A DNA stretch of 64,000 nucleotides from Chinchilla lanigera (GCF_000276665.1 NW_004955402.1:5122759-5186758), one strand, 5' to 3'. Numbered from the stretch's first letter, positions 1-12,068 are shown. The notes: generated by a model not told the origin, from the sequence alone. A program made the numbers and translations.

Positions 1-728
1 TGCGCAATGTGCCAGAGCAGGCAGCGTGGAGGGCCAGGACGCTTCAGCAGCCAGGTGACACAAAAGTGTGCCAGCACCATGACCATGGACGTTTTAGTCT
101 CCAGAACCCTGAGAAATACATTGTTGTCTCATCCATACAGTCTCTGGTGTTTCGTTGTAGCCCATGCTGACAAAGGCACTTGCATAGAAATCTGTAGCAT
201 CTTGTACACTGGTGTGGTTGAGGGGCCCATGTCCTTACCATGTCAGATACGGGTTGACCTTCCTGAGATGCCACCTACCCTAGATGGCAGAGGCATAACC
301 TGGACAACAGCTTTGGTCAGTGGAGGAGCAATGTGCTACCACCAATGGACCTGGAGGGGTCCCCAGCCCACTACAGGGAGGCGGTCTCCTGCTCAGACCA
401 TCTGGACGCACCTGGGGCCACGCCCCATTGCAACCCAAGAAAGGTCCTCATGATTCTTCTTAAGCAAGAGATGAGACAGCAAAAGAACCTTACATTACAG
501 ATTCTGTGGTTAGCAAGTCACAAAACGCCGCTATCTTCACATTATCTTTTGCAATTTCAATTTCAGTTTTAGGTAAGTAGGATAGCCACAAGGTATGAAA
601 AATTTAATGTAAAAAATTACTGAATGAAAATCCTCTCCCACCCCATCTTCCACCTCTATAGGCCCACCCCCTACGCATGCTGCCTTAGGCATCCTTTTAG
701 CGTTTCCTTGCATTTAAGCAGCCAAATA

Positions 729-921
729 CAGTGTTGCCTCAGTTCGGGAACCCAACTCTTCCCACCGTTCCGGCTGCAAACTGAAGTGGTTGGAAACAGA
801 GTCGAATCTTCCCATAAGGCCAACCCTGAACCTAACTATTGAATTTTATTCAGTTTGCGACCACTTCGCTCTGCAACCAGAATCCTCGAAAGAATCAAGT
901 TTGTGAGCCGAGGCACCACTG
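729..921. mobile_element. Tc1/mariner-type MITE with long inverted termini and TA duplication
   Basis: The left end reads CAGTGTTGCCTCAGTTC. The right end, read on the opposite strand, reads CAGTGGTGCCTCGGCTC. The two ends align without gaps for about 72 bases with 23 mismatches (about 68 percent identity), counted by hand. A TA dinucleotide flanks each side (727-728 and 922-923), which is the target duplication of Tc1/mariner and pogo/Tigger elements. Only about 50 bases lie between the arms, so it is a non-autonomous miniature element without transposase. The CAGTGGTGCCTCGG-type terminus resembles Tigger-like MITEs of other mammals; that assignment is from memory. Confidence 0.75.
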
Positions 922-3900
922 TATTACAGACTTTTTCATTCTCACTTCCATTTTAGATAAATCATATGCTCTAGGTACTGTCTCACTTGATTCCTTTTTC
1001 ATGTGAGAATGTACTCTGGAGACTTCACCTCATGTCTATGCAGCAAGCCTCTTTGGAGAGCAGTTTCACAGCTGTGTGGTGGTGCTCCACCAAGTGGATG
1101 CGCTGTTCTATAACCTGGCTCCTCGCTTGCGCACACGCAGGTGTTCCGCCTTCTGTTATTGCAAACAGTGCTGCGATGGGTAACTGTGTGCATGTTATTT
1201 TGGACATGTGCTATTAGGGTAAATTCCCAAACCTGGGGTGGCTGAATAGAATAGGGTACATACGCATTTGTGTTTTAATTGCCCAGTGTACACGGTATGC
1301 TGATCCACACCATTTCCAGCCATTTTTGATGTCTGTTTCTAAATACCAACCAAGTATGTTATCAAACATTCGGGTTTATTGCCAACATGGTAATTGAAAA
1401 GTACCATCTTGATATAATTTTAATTTGCATTTTCACCGAGAGTGAGGTTTCTCATTATGAGTGACATTTTCCTTATGAGCATTTTTCATATGTTTAAGGT
1501 TCATTTGTATTTCTTTTTATGTGAATTTGCCAATTTTCCTATTGCCATGTTAGTCTTTTTTCTTACTGATTTGTAAGAACTCTTTATCTGCTAGCAAATG
1601 AGTTCTTTCTCTAAGAGATGAATTGCAAATATTTTTCCCATTTTGTCTGTCTTTTGGTTTTGTTTATGGGTATTTATTTGTTTAGTTAGTTTAAGTTTGG
1701 CTTGCTCTTAATGTGTCATTTTAAAATTTTCTTTTGGATTTAATAGCATAGCTAGGAAGGACTTTGTCATGCCATGACAGGGTATTGTTATGTTTCCTTT
1801 TAGTGTTTTTATGGGCTTTATTGTTTGCATTACCACTGTAACCATTTAAAGTATACAGTTCAGTGTGTTAAGTATGGTCAGATTGTGAGCACATCACTAC
1901 CCGCCATCTCTAGAACTTTGTTATCAGAAATTGAAATTCTGCTCATTAAACAGCAGCTCCCATTACCCCCCTGCCAACCCATGGTAACTACTGTTCAACT
2001 GTTCGTCTCTGTGTCTGACTTGTGTCATCCTCTGTCTGGCTTATTTAACTTAGCAAAATGCTGTCAAAGTGCATCCATGTTGAAGTTGGTTTCAAAATTT
2101 CATTTTTAAAAGGTAAATACCATTCCACTGCACTCACATACCACATTTTGCGTGTTTATCCACTCACCCACTGGTGGACACATTTGCATTTCTTTAGGAT
2201 TTTCTACAGGTTAAATCATGAAATTTGTGAGTGGGCATTATTTTCCTTCTTTGTTTCCAATTTAAATCCCATTCTAGAACTTAGTAGGTATTCCCTTTTT
2301 TTCAATTGAGAAAAGTTTATGAAGAATTGATGATACTTCTTAAATGTTTGGTGACTTTCACTAATAAGGCAATATGATTTGAAGATTTTCTTTGTCCAAC
2401 AGTCTTTTATTATTGATTCAGTCTCCTAGTCTTTCAAGATTCAGTCTGGGTAGCTTTTGTATTTCTAAAAATTTGTCTGTTTCATCTATGTTATTCTCTT
2501 TGCTGACATATAATTGTTCCTAACATTCTCTTATAATCCTTTTTATTTTTATAGAGTTGATTCTGATGCTCTTACATTCATTTCTGACTTTAATAGTTTG
2601 AATTTTTTGTCAACTTAATTAATCCTTTGGGAGAACCAACTCTTAATTACCTTCATTTTCTGCTTGCCTTGTCTTTCACTATTTTATTTATCTTCATTCT
2701 TTTCTTTATTATTTCCTTCTTTCTGCTAGTTTTGGGTTTAGTTTGTTCTTCATTTTCCAGTTTGCTTATTTGTAAAATCAGATTGTTGATTCGAGATCTT
2801 TTTAAACTAACCATTTATAGTTATAAATTTTCCTCAGTACCATTTTTGTTCATTGCATATTTGTATTTTCATTTAAATCTGCCTCTAAGTGTTTTCTGGT
2901 TTTCACTGTGATTCCTCTTTGACTTGTTGATCATTTAAGAGTACGTTGTTAAATTTCTGCAAATTTATAGTTTTCCTTCTTTTGCTCTTTCAAGTATCCC
3001 AGACTCAGTCCCTGCAATTGCATTCAGAGAAGATTCTTTATGTTTTCTGTTTTCTAAATCTATGGAGACTTAGATTCGATCTAACATATGGTCTATTCTG
3101 GCAAATATTTCAGGTACATTAGAAAAGAATGAATATTCTGCTGTTAGGCAGAGTTTTCTGTACATGTATGTTAGGTCTAGTTGCTTTATTGTGTTAGTCA
3201 AATCCTCTACTTCTATACTGTCTTTTGTCTGGTTGTTCTATCCACTACAGAGCAGGGTATAAAGCCTTCATCTATTACTTTAGAATACTGTATTTATCCT
3301 TTCAATTCTGTTAATGTTTGCATAATATATTTGGAAGGCTTTTTATTAAGTGTGTTAATGTTTACAACTGTTATATTGTCTTGCTGTTGATATTACCAAT
3401 ATATAATATCTATCTGTTTCTCTATAATTTTTTAAAAATTTCAAGCATATATTTTTCTGATAGTAGGATAACCTCACTCTCTTTTGGTTACAGTTTGCAT
3501 GGAGCAACTTTTCCATCTTTTCACTTTCAGTCTTTTTATGCGCTTGGATCTAAAGTGAGTCACTTATAGACAGACTAATATAGTTGGAACATTTTAAAAC
3601 CACCCTGCCAGTCTCTTTTTTACTCTTGTTTCCTGCATTATTGTCTTCATTTGTGTCTAATTTTTATTGTGAAATTTTAAAATTTCTTTCCTTCTCCCTT
3701 TTTGGTATTCTGTATAGGTATTTTCTTTGTGGTTACTATGGGAATTATACTTAACATCCTAATGTTATAGCACTCTAAGTTGAATTTATATCAGCTTGAC
3801 TTCAAGAACATGCAAAATTGTTCTTATTTGATTCTATCTTTTTCAGTTACTGATAACACAAATTACATTTTTATGTATTGTATTCTCTCTTACCTGTTAA

Positions 3901-4324
3901 TCTTTTTAAATTGTGTGGATAAGAAGCAGAGTCACACATCAAAATTATTTTAAAAAATATTCCTTCTTTCACTATGCTGGTACCTGGTAATCTGAGCAAA
4001 TACTTTGAAGATAACAATATGGAGTATAACAACCATTGTTAATTTCCTATCATCTTGTTTTGAGATTCTGTATCGCTTTTTAAAGGGTTTTATGTCTCTT
4101 TAAAATAAAAAAGTATTTCTCATATTTATCTTTCTTGAAGAAATTTATATTTTCATAAACCTTCAAACTTGTATCTAGTAGCCTTTCTCTTCTACTTAAA
4201 AGTCTTCCTTTAACATTTCTGATAGAGTGGGTCTAGTAGTAATGAACCCCATCACTTTTTGTTGGCTTGGCAATGACTTAATTTCTCACAAATTTTTGAA
4301 AGATGATTTTGATTTCTATGGAAT

Positions 4325-4742
4325 TATTGGCTGTCTTAACTGTGTCAACGTGCACAAGAAACACCCAGCTGATAGGTTTAGCAAGGTTCTGGGTATATTG
4401 GATAATGGGCTTATGGAAGAGGGAAGAGCCATCCTGGGTGTGGGTGGCACCAGCCAATAGGATTGTAGCCTGCATGAAATAAAAAGGAAAAGAAGAAGGA
4501 AGTCTGGTTTCTGCTGGCTTGGAGGAGCTTCAGTCTTCACCATCACCTTTGGGTGTCCAGCTCCAGTCTTCCAGGGTAGACTCTTGAGCCTTCTAGCCCA
4601 GACCCTGAGCCTTTGTGATACGGATTTGCACAGAACACTACAGTGAGCTCCAGGCCTGTCACTTTTGACTGAATTGTTCAGATTTCTGACACACAGATAA
4701 ACCTTTCACCTGTTCCTCTAGTAAACACTAACTGACACATTG
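4325..4742 (+). mobile_element. MLT2-like (ERVL) solo LTR inside the L1
   Basis: It starts with GGCTGTCTTAACTGTGTCAAC, the kind of opening typical of MLT2/ERVL LTRs (GTTGGCTGTGTCAACTTGAC). It contains the usual middle phrase of a GTGGGTGG block followed by CCAATAGGAT, and it interrupts L1-like sequence that resumes after about 4,743. No viral coding sequence is attached, so it is a solo LTR remnant. Boundaries are approximate and the family call is from memory of the consensus. Confidence 0.5.
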
Positions 4743-5459
4743 GCTTATAGATTTTTAAGTACTTTATATAATCCTGCTTTTGACCTTTAAGATTCTAGCT
4801 GACAATCTTTTAATAATCTTAACTACCTCTTGTATGTGGCAAGTAAATTTTCTATGGATACCTTCAAGCTTCTTGGTCCTTGACTTTTGAAAATCTAGTT
4901 ATAACGTGTCTTTGTGGATCTCATTCAAATTCATCCTTGTTGGAGTTTGTTGAGCTTCTAGGATTTGTAGATCCATGTCTTTCCTCAAGTGTGGGACATT
5001 CCAGCCATTATTTTTCAAATGGTCTCTGTGCTCCTTCCTCCCTTTTCCTTTTTCCTTGCACAATGTAATGACTCCTATAATGTACCTGTTGATCTGGTGG
5101 ATGGTGTCCCAAAGTCCCTTAGGCTCTGCACACTTTTCTTCAAACTTCTTTCTTTCATGTCCCCCAGACTCAGTCATTTCAATTGTCTTATCTTCAGGTT
5201 TGCTACTTCTTTCTTCTGCCTCCTCAAAAGTACTTTTCATATCTTTCATGAACTTTTAGTTTTTAGTGATTTTTTTCACTTTAGTTATTAAATTTTTCAG
5301 CTCCAGAAGTCTTTGCCTCTTTTGCATTTCTATCTGATATTTTCACCTTCTCTATACATCATTTTTCTTATTTTGTCCACATCTTCCTTAGCTCTTTGAA
5401 TACATTTGTTTAAAAGTCTGCCTGATAAGTCTGCCATCCATTCTTCCGCAGGGACAGTT

Positions 5460-5520
5460 TCTGTTTATTTGTTTATTTATCTACTTATTTACTTACTTAC
5501 TTATTTACTTTATTTACTTT
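5460..5520. repeat. (TTTA/CTTA)n simple repeat
   Basis: Runs of TTTA and CTTA tetranucleotides make a short imperfect microsatellite within the L1-derived block. All three frames stay open for a few tens of codons, which explains the hydrophobic chance ORF at 5,406-5,618. Confidence 0.7.
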
Positions 5521-5650
5521 TCCCTTGGCCATTTCTGGTTCCTTTATATGCTATGTTATTTGTTGTTTTTGTTAAAAAATGGACATTTGAATGTCAATAT
5601 GGTATTTATATTAATTGAGTATTCTTCTTCCCTAAGGTTTGTTGCTTTTG

Positions 5651-5753
5651 TTTTTTTTTTTTTTTGTCTTTTTCTTCCGGTACCAGGAATCGAACTCACA
5701 ACCTTGCACTTGCCAGGCAGGCGCTTTTGCCACTGAGCTAAATCCCCAGCCCC
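5651..5753 (-). mobile_element. ID SINE (tRNA-derived), young type
   Basis: On the minus strand it reads GGGGCTGGGGATTTAGCTCAGTGGCAAAAGCGCC and so on, ending in a poly-A tail (poly-T at 5,651-5,665 on +). The A-box TAGCTCAG and the tRNA-like right half are clear. A 14-base target duplication (TGCTTTTGTTTTTT at 5,643-5,656 and 5,754-5,767) flanks it. It inserted into the older antisense L1. Confidence 0.9.
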
Positions 5754-5900
5754 TGCTTTTGTTTTTTAATAGTATCTCAATTCTCATGATCATCAGGAAG
5801 TTTAACCATAAGATCTTCTTAGCTCTTTTCTGAGCCTACCTCTTTAGCTGATCAGGTTCAGTGAATTTCTAAATTTCCCCCATGTATGCTATTGCTTTTA

Positions 5901-8436
5901 AATGCCCTCATCCTTAAATTCCTGGCAAAAGAAAAAAAAAAATTAAGGCACTATCTCTTTAGATACCTCAGAAGCTACTTCAGGCCAGGAGGGTTACTAT
6001 GAAGATCTCTGTGCCTGCATTTCTACTATCAGAAGCACGGATCAGCAACAAGGACACAGGCTTCTAATATTTGGAGGACAATCCTGTCCTTATTGCTTGC
6101 TCACCCTAACTCCTGCCAGCCACCTCAGAAGTATGGGCACATCTGTCAGCCACATGGCTGGAAGGTGGGGAATGGGCAGATGTGATCACACTAGGAGCTG
6201 AAATTGGCCGCAATTAACTATGATGTACCATCTAAGCTTTGCCCTGGATGCTGCAAGACTCCAGCATTCCAAAAGAGTCACGTCAGTCAGACTGTGCTAA
6301 TGCAATTATCGCCTCTTGTGGAGTGATTGATTCCTGCCACTTCCGTCCGACCATCTGTCCTAATTTCCCCCGGATGTTTTGCTTTTGAAAGTTTTGAAGC
6401 GATATCAGGCTTGCCTGGCTGCCCAAATGTGTGCTTACCTTACTTTAAGCTCCAGTGGCTTTACAAAGCTAGGTCTCTTCACTGAATTCTCATCTGATGT
6501 GGGATTCAATGTGCCCCTTGCTCATCCAGGTCCCGATCTCATCTCTGCATGCCGGGTCAGCCCCTTGCTTTCCAGATATCTGCCCCCACTGGTCCCTTCC
6601 TGTCTTCCCTTCCTCTGCACAACCACTGACCAGTCACAGTCACTTCTGGCCCCTCTTGCACATGTATTAGAGTCTAGGGAATTTATATGCCTCCTGAAAA
6701 TAGAATTTATGGTGTTTCCTTTGCCTATTTTCTTTGTCATAGTTTTTGTTTTGTTTTAATGAGTACGTATTAATAATGCAGAATGGTAAGTTTCATTTTT
6801 GGAATCTGGTAATGTTCCAAGCAGAATGAGGGGAAATACTTGTGGCCATTTTCCTTACTGTTTAACAGGTTTTAAATGACCCATATGTAGTGTCCTTCCA
6901 CTCAATACTTCTTTATGAAACACAGAACACTTCCTGCAGATCCTAGTTGTGCTCAGGGAGGAGAAGCAACACCCCCCTTGATAGGGACATAGAGATAGAA
7001 ACTATGAGAGCAAATACAGGGTGGAATAAATCTAGAGAAGCTACAGCTTCAAACCAAAACATGTGACAGAGTGCAACTGACTGATTCTCCTGGGATTCAA
7101 AGACATTTTCAAGCAAAAATAGCACTTAAACTGGACCCTAAAGTGTGGGTGAAATTTCAGCAAATATAAATATGAGGAAAGCAAGTCCTGATGGGCAAAA
7201 TCAGCAATCAAAAGCACAGCACTAGAGCAGTGCAGACATTTTCGGGGCACAGTGGCTTTCTGGCTCCACTGGCATGCGGGACACGTAGAAGCCAGAGAGC
7301 CAGGAGTGGGATCGTGAGAGTCAGGGTCTTGGACCACATGATAAGTGTGATTTCCTTATCCTGAAATTAATATGAGAGGGCTGGAGAATCAATTCCACTC
7401 AGTGTGTGGTTTATTTGTTTGTTTACTTTGTCTTGAGTTGGGGGAGAGTGACACGGTTGCATTTATGATGTTGGAAGAGATTTGGAAATAGAGGGTCCTG
7501 AAGGCAGAGCCAACCACAGGCCACTTTGTGTGGGATCAAGGTTGGATCCTGTCAGCAAGCAGAGAGGAGGGGATGGTATTGACAGTGTTGCCCTTTACCT
7601 GATTACAATACTGGGAAACAGCAAAGGTTCGGGAATCCCTCCATTGTTTGTGTTCTGGAAAATCACTCACAGTAAAGAAGTACCTTTCATCATGTGAATT
7701 ACAGGAGACACATCATGGCTTTTCATTAACCTAGAACAAGAGCAGACACAGACCTTCCAAGTTCCCACTGCCTCATGAATACTTAGCTCAAATTTTTTAT
7801 TCAGTGGGAACAAAATACTTGTTAACCAAAATTTGATTATTTCTCTCTATTCTCCTGACTCCTAAAACGTGGTCAGCCTCAGCCTGAGTTAACAGTGAAC
7901 TCCTTGAGGTAGAACATTCTCCAAACTGCTAGGGGAGGGTGCTCTGCCCCATCCCTGTTCCTTGTAGCCACACATACTCCTCTTTACCCCTTGAGAACTT
8001 CATGCTGAACAGCCTGCTTCCACCAGGGCAGCAGTCCCTTCCCCACTTTACAATCTTTGAACAAAGTCTGTCTTTACTTGGCTTTCACTTGACAGTCACA
8101 AATATTTAGGACACAGCAGCAACCATATCTGGCTACTGATGGGGTAAGAATTTGGCACCAAGAGGGGATGGAGGAATCAAGCTGTGCTGAGAATTAGAAC
8201 CAGAGAGGCCAACTGAGCTAGAACTATGTCGAGATTTCTTCCCTGCTGCTTCTAGCAGTGGTTTTAGTTTGGCTTATTTATGTTCCTCCACTATAATTTT
8301 TGGAAGAAAAGAACTGGGGAAAACTTCTTTGTGAGCCCTATACTTCTGAGATGTGTCCCACCTGAGTCTTCTTTTAAATTCCCAAATACCAAGCATACAG
8401 AGCACTGAACCCGATGATTTTTGCTTTGCATCCTTG
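5901..8436. other. Intronic sequence without recognised genes
   Basis: Mixed-composition intronic DNA. The short ORFs (for example 6,379-6,759 and the minus-strand 7,041-7,337) have no family resemblance, no splice support and no start context. I see no exon, RNA gene or clear repeat here. Confidence 0.5.
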
Positions 8437-8945
8437 CGTCAGTTTTCCAAGACTGTGACATAACACCTGAGGATAAAAAACATTAAAGAGGAAGGCTTTG
8501 GATCACTTTGTCTCACAGTTTCAAGGGGTTCCCTCCATGGTTGATCAGCTCCACTTTTAAAGCTTATGTTGAGAAAGAACCTGAGAGCAGAAAGGAGTGA
8601 TGGAAATGAACTTCTCATCCTCTGGCAGCCAGGAAGCTAAGAGGGTAAAAGGCCCCCAGAGGAAGGTTTGGAGAGAAGACACAGTCATCTGAGCTATACC
8701 TCCAGTGACCTGCCTCGTCCATTTAGGCCCACCTTCTAAATTTTCATCATGCCCCAATAATATCAAATTATGAATATATCCATGGATTAATTTACTGATA
8801 AAGTCAGAGCCCACGTCATCCAATCACTTCCCAAAAACCCATCAGCTGGAAACCAAGCCTTCAGAACAAAGAGCCTTTAGGAGAGACATTACTCCATCCA
8901 CTCAAGGGATCCATGAATTTGGCATAGAGAATGTCTAAATCCAAA
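8437..8945 (-). mobile_element. ERVL-MaLR-like LTR, diverged
   Basis: The sequence follows the reverse complement of rodent/MaLR-type LTRs: an opening with CAAGACTGTGACATAACACC, then CTCACAGTTTCAAGGGGTTCC, a GGCAGCCAGGAAG motif, a run with CCAGTGACCTGCCTC, and an end near ATCCAAATACC. The same order of phrases recurs at 11,508, 22,795, 24,763 and 61,339. No retroviral genes adjoin it. The family assignment is from consensus memory. Confidence 0.55.
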
Positions 8946-8947
8946 TA

Positions 8948-9170
8948 CCAAATAATGGTTATCATTGTGGCATTTTCGTACATGCATGCAACATACTTCA
9001 TTCACGTCCACCTCCCTCTGTTGCTCTCCCTTGCCCCCCCCTTAGAAGAAACGATTTTGAATATTCTTACCACAAAGAAAAGATAGATGTTTGAGCTGAT
9101 GAGTATGTTGATTACCCTGATATGATCATTTCACAAAGTATTTATGTAACAAAATTTGTTCCTTGTAAAG
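8948..9170 (+). mobile_element. L1 3' end fragment
   Basis: It carries a rodent L1 3'-UTR style pyrimidine-rich stretch followed by AACGATTTTGAATATTCTTA and TGATGAGTATGTTGATTACC, which match the 3' end of L1MA/L1M-type elements. It is closely related to the copy at 10,140-10,420; both begin AATAATGGTTATCATTGTGG. Confidence 0.6.
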
Positions 9171-9539
9171 ATAACCTTTTACCCTTCAGTTCCCATGGAT
9201 CAGTATTTTACTGGCCCGTCCCCAGCTTATTGTTTAGTACTTTCTGGAATGTTACTCAGTAGCTGCAAAACTGTTACCTCTTGGCATCTTCAGTGTGCTT
9301 TGTCTTCTGCACTTGGCTAACTCACTCCTTAAGAGAAGTCAGCCCCGGGCTTTCCCCCAACAACACCTTCCCAGGATCCTCTCTAGGTGATGAGACTGAC
9401 ACCAAGTATACAGGATCGAAACCCAAGAGCAAAGTGCTGGATGCATGGAGCAGTCCCACATCCCTATCCTCCTGGTATTTTAGCCCAGGCCCTGGGAATA
9501 ACTTCCTGCTCTCCTTTCATGGAAATTAAAAATCCATCA

Positions 9540-9900
9540 TCACTAAGGTAGTCATATGTCAAATACAGGAACCTTGATCTCATGGAAATGGGGAGTCGGT
9601 AGTGTTTACCAAAGGCTGGGGAGGGAGAGGCTAAGGGGGGTGGGGAGGGAGAGGCTAGTCATGGGATGAATTGTTACAGTTAGATGGGAGGAGTAACTCT
9701 GCTGTTCTGTTGTATAGGAGAGAGTACAGATAACAACAGTGCATCACATATTCTGAAATAGGTAGAAGATTTACTTTCTAACATCCATTTTATTCTTGTA
9801 AGAGATGTTATTAGAAATCATGAACAATGTTACAAAGATGGATTAGAAAGTTTTTTAGAGTTTAATGATTAGATATATGACAACTTAAAGAATAAAACCT
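9540..9900 (+). mobile_element. L1M-type 3' UTR fragment
   Basis: The GGGAGTCGGTAGTGTTTACC and AAAGGCTGGGGAGGGAGAGG stretches, followed by TACAGATAACAACAGTGCAT and ATTAGAAATCATGAACAATG, follow the order of an L1M 3' UTR. The fragment is diverged and has no ORF. Confidence 0.5.
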
Positions 9901-10139
9901 ACTCAATCTGTTGTGTTTCCCATTGTGTTTCATTTGCCAGAATGTCCCAAATAAGATTAATATCCCTTTGGATAGTTATATGAATTTCGTATTTTAGTGT
10001 ACCTATTTTCCTACCCCTCTAAGGTTTGTAATGTCTTCATATTTCATAGCACCTTTAATAATATTTTGATAGAAGTATTTTATTATAATCAACTCATATC
10101 ACTTTGAAATGTCTTTATTACTGCATACGAGTTATACAG

Positions 10140-10420
10140 AATAATGGTTATCATTGTGGCATCTTTATACATGCGCATAACGTTCTCTGATCACACCCAC
10201 CTTCCTCCACTGCACTCCTCCTCCCCCTCCCCCTGGTCTCCTTCCTTAGAGGAAGAGATGTCCAGTGCTTTCACCTCAAAGAAAAGAAGACCGTTTGAGG
10301 TGATGAGTGTGTTGATTACCCCTGTTTGATCACTGCACAAGGTTTTTATGCAATAAAATGCCACACTGTACCCCATAAATTTATACAATTCTAGTGTGCC
10401 CATACGATAAAAGTTTTCAA
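10140..10420 (+). mobile_element. L1 3' end fragment, second copy
   Basis: It begins ATAATGGTTATCATTGTGGC like the copy at 8,948, passes a C/T-rich tract, then TTTGAGGTGATGAGTGTGTT and CACTGTACCCCATAAATTTA, the recognisable 3' terminus of L1MA-type elements. The ORFs on both strands at 10,144-10,466 are products of this repeat. Confidence 0.65.
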
Positions 10421-10618
10421 TACTTGTCCTCCATGAGCTCCACTGCTTCTCTGTTCTCCCTGCCACGATGCCCTCTGGGTCATATTTTGTTGTTCCTCTA
10501 CCTTTGCATCCATTTCCTGCGTTCTCACAACTTCACAATCTTCCTCCTGAGTATGCCCTCCCGCTGTCTGTGCACAGTTCTGTCTCTCAATAGTGTGAAG
10601 GGGATATTGGGACCCAGG

Positions 10619-10648
10619 TGTCTGTCTGTCTGTCTGTCTGTCTGTCTC
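10619..10648. repeat. (TCTG)n microsatellite
   Basis: About seven perfect TCTG units. Confidence 0.95.
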
Positions 10649-10649
10649 C

Positions 10650-11507
10650 CCTCCTTTCTGGCTGCCATGAGATGAGCAGCTTCTTCTGCCACATGCTTCT
10701 GTCACGGTGCACAGTGGCACTACTGGCCCAAAGTCAGTGACAGCAGACCACCACGGACTGAAACCTCTGACGCTGTGCGTCGAAAGGAGCCTTCCCTTAA
10801 AGGCTGAATAGCTCCGGTGTTTTGTCACCTGTGGAAAGCTAATTAACACAAATGGGCATTTTATAAAATCTTCTCAAAAATAGCTTCTCTGTAATATGTT
10901 GAATTTAGTTTTGAAAAGTTCAAGCGTCAGCACTCAGCCTCACTTCCTACAGCAGTAAAGTTGCAGCCCCGTCACAACAGTGAGAAAGTCCGGGTTTAGT
11001 CAAATCCGAGGAGACCACTGCTACATTTTTTCCAGGTCCTTGCTGGCATCCTTCCCCTGCGTAGCCCTGCAGAATGAGCTCACCCGGAGACAGTGCCTGA
11101 CAGACCACCCATGGGACCCTCAGCCGTGTTCTCTGGCTCATGCTCTGAGTGTAGCTCTTTTCTAACCTTGTTGAAAAATAGTTTTCAAAGTACTGTGGAA
11201 GTCATCCCACTTCTGATGCACCCTCTTCCAATGATAACAAAGTCTCTGTGAAGCAGACTGATGTCAGGGAGCCTTCTTTCGGTTTGGGTAGGGGTACCAT
11301 AAATAATTTTAGAATATTTATAGAAGTATACAAATGTGTGGTATATTAAGGTCAATCATAATTTCATATGTGGAAGAGAACATTGATTATTTCATGGCCA
11401 TTCCAGACAGCAGAATTGAGGCTAATGCACAGAAGCACCAGGAGGCAGCTTTACTCTGTCTAAGGAAAACCTGGCTAGCATTCCCAGCCATGCCCTGTGG
11501 AAGAATG
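10650..11507. other. Intronic sequence, nothing recognised
   Basis: No exon, RNA gene or clear repeat was recognised. The minus-strand ORF 10,391-10,849 mostly reads through the (TCTG)n and L1-derived sequence and is rejected as a gene. Confidence 0.45.
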
Positions 11508-11579
11508 TGTTGGTGAGTGTTCTGTCACTATGACAAAACTCCTGAGGTAATCAACTTAAAAGGAGGAAACACTGACCTG

Positions 11580-11645
11580 AAGATGTACCTAAGTGGTAGA
11601 GCATTTGCCTAGCATGTAGAAAGTCCTGGGTTCAATCCCCAGTGT
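11580..11645 (+). mobile_element. Older ID SINE nested in the LTR
   Basis: A truncated ID-type SINE: AAGTGGTAGAGCATTTGCCT, then AGCATGTAGAAAGTCCTGGG, then TTCAATCCCCAGTG. It lacks the first GGGGCTGGGG bases and differs in the B-box half from the young copies. Its A-rich tail has been replaced by a GGAA-type purine repeat. Confidence 0.75.
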
Positions 11646-11740
11646 AAGGAAGGAAGGAGAGGAGGAAGGGAGGGAAGGAGGGAGGGAGGGAGAGAGGAAG
11701 GGAGGAAAGATGAGCAGGAGGGAGGGAGCAAGGAAGAGGA
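11646..11740. repeat. (GGAA/GGGA)n purine tract
   Basis: An imperfect run of GGAA, GGGA and GAGA directly following the ID SINE. Probably grown from the SINE's A-rich tail. Confidence 0.9.
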
Positions 11741-12068
11741 CTATACTTACCTTGACTCGCTGTTGTAGAAGTTTCCATCCGTGATCACTTGACCCCCTCA
11801 CTTGTGCCATGACAGGAAGTACATCACAGTGGGAAGTGATGGAGGAAGCTGCTCATCTCCTAGTAGCCAGGAAGTGAAAGATTAAAAAGGGGGGAGAGTA
11901 GTGGTTGGGGTCTCAATACCCTCACTGAAAGCCATGCCCCCAGTGACCTCACTTGTGCACATAGGCTCCACCCCCTAAGGGTCCATCACCTCCCAGTAGG
12001 ACCACAGGTTGATGGCCAAGCCTGTAATACATTGGCCTTTGGGAGCCACATAAGATACAAACCATAGG

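Larger units (their letters stand above)
1250..5900 (-). mobile_element. Ancient antisense L1, interrupted by an LTR and a SINE
   Basis: This AT-rich block reads as the reverse complement of an old L1M-type LINE. From about 1,290 to 2,250 it resembles the L1 3' end (TAATTTGCATTT and CATCCATGTT-type phrases). From about 3,090 to 3,400 it carries the reverse complement of a conserved ORF2 stretch (AATATTCTGCTGTTAGGCAG, GTCTGGTTGTTCTATCCA). From about 4,160 to 4,260 and from 4,750 to 5,640 it continues into further ORF2-related sequence. Every frame has many stops, so no ORF2 protein survives. Two later insertions break it: an MLT2-like LTR near 4,325-4,742 and an ID SINE at 5,651-5,753. The outer ends are blurred. 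Confidence 0.7.
11508..12068 (-). mobile_element. ERVL-MaLR-like LTR split by a SINE
   Basis: The first part reads TGACAAAACTCCTGAGGTAA and TCAACTTAAAAGGAGGAAAC. After an inserted ID element and a purine microsatellite (11,580-11,740) the LTR resumes with GTTGTAGAAGTTTCCATCCG and runs through CCCAGTGACCTCACTTGTGC, CACCTCCCAGTAGGACCACA and GGCCTTTGGGAGCCACATAA to AAACCATAGG. This is the clearest example of this LTR group in the window. Confidence 0.65.
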
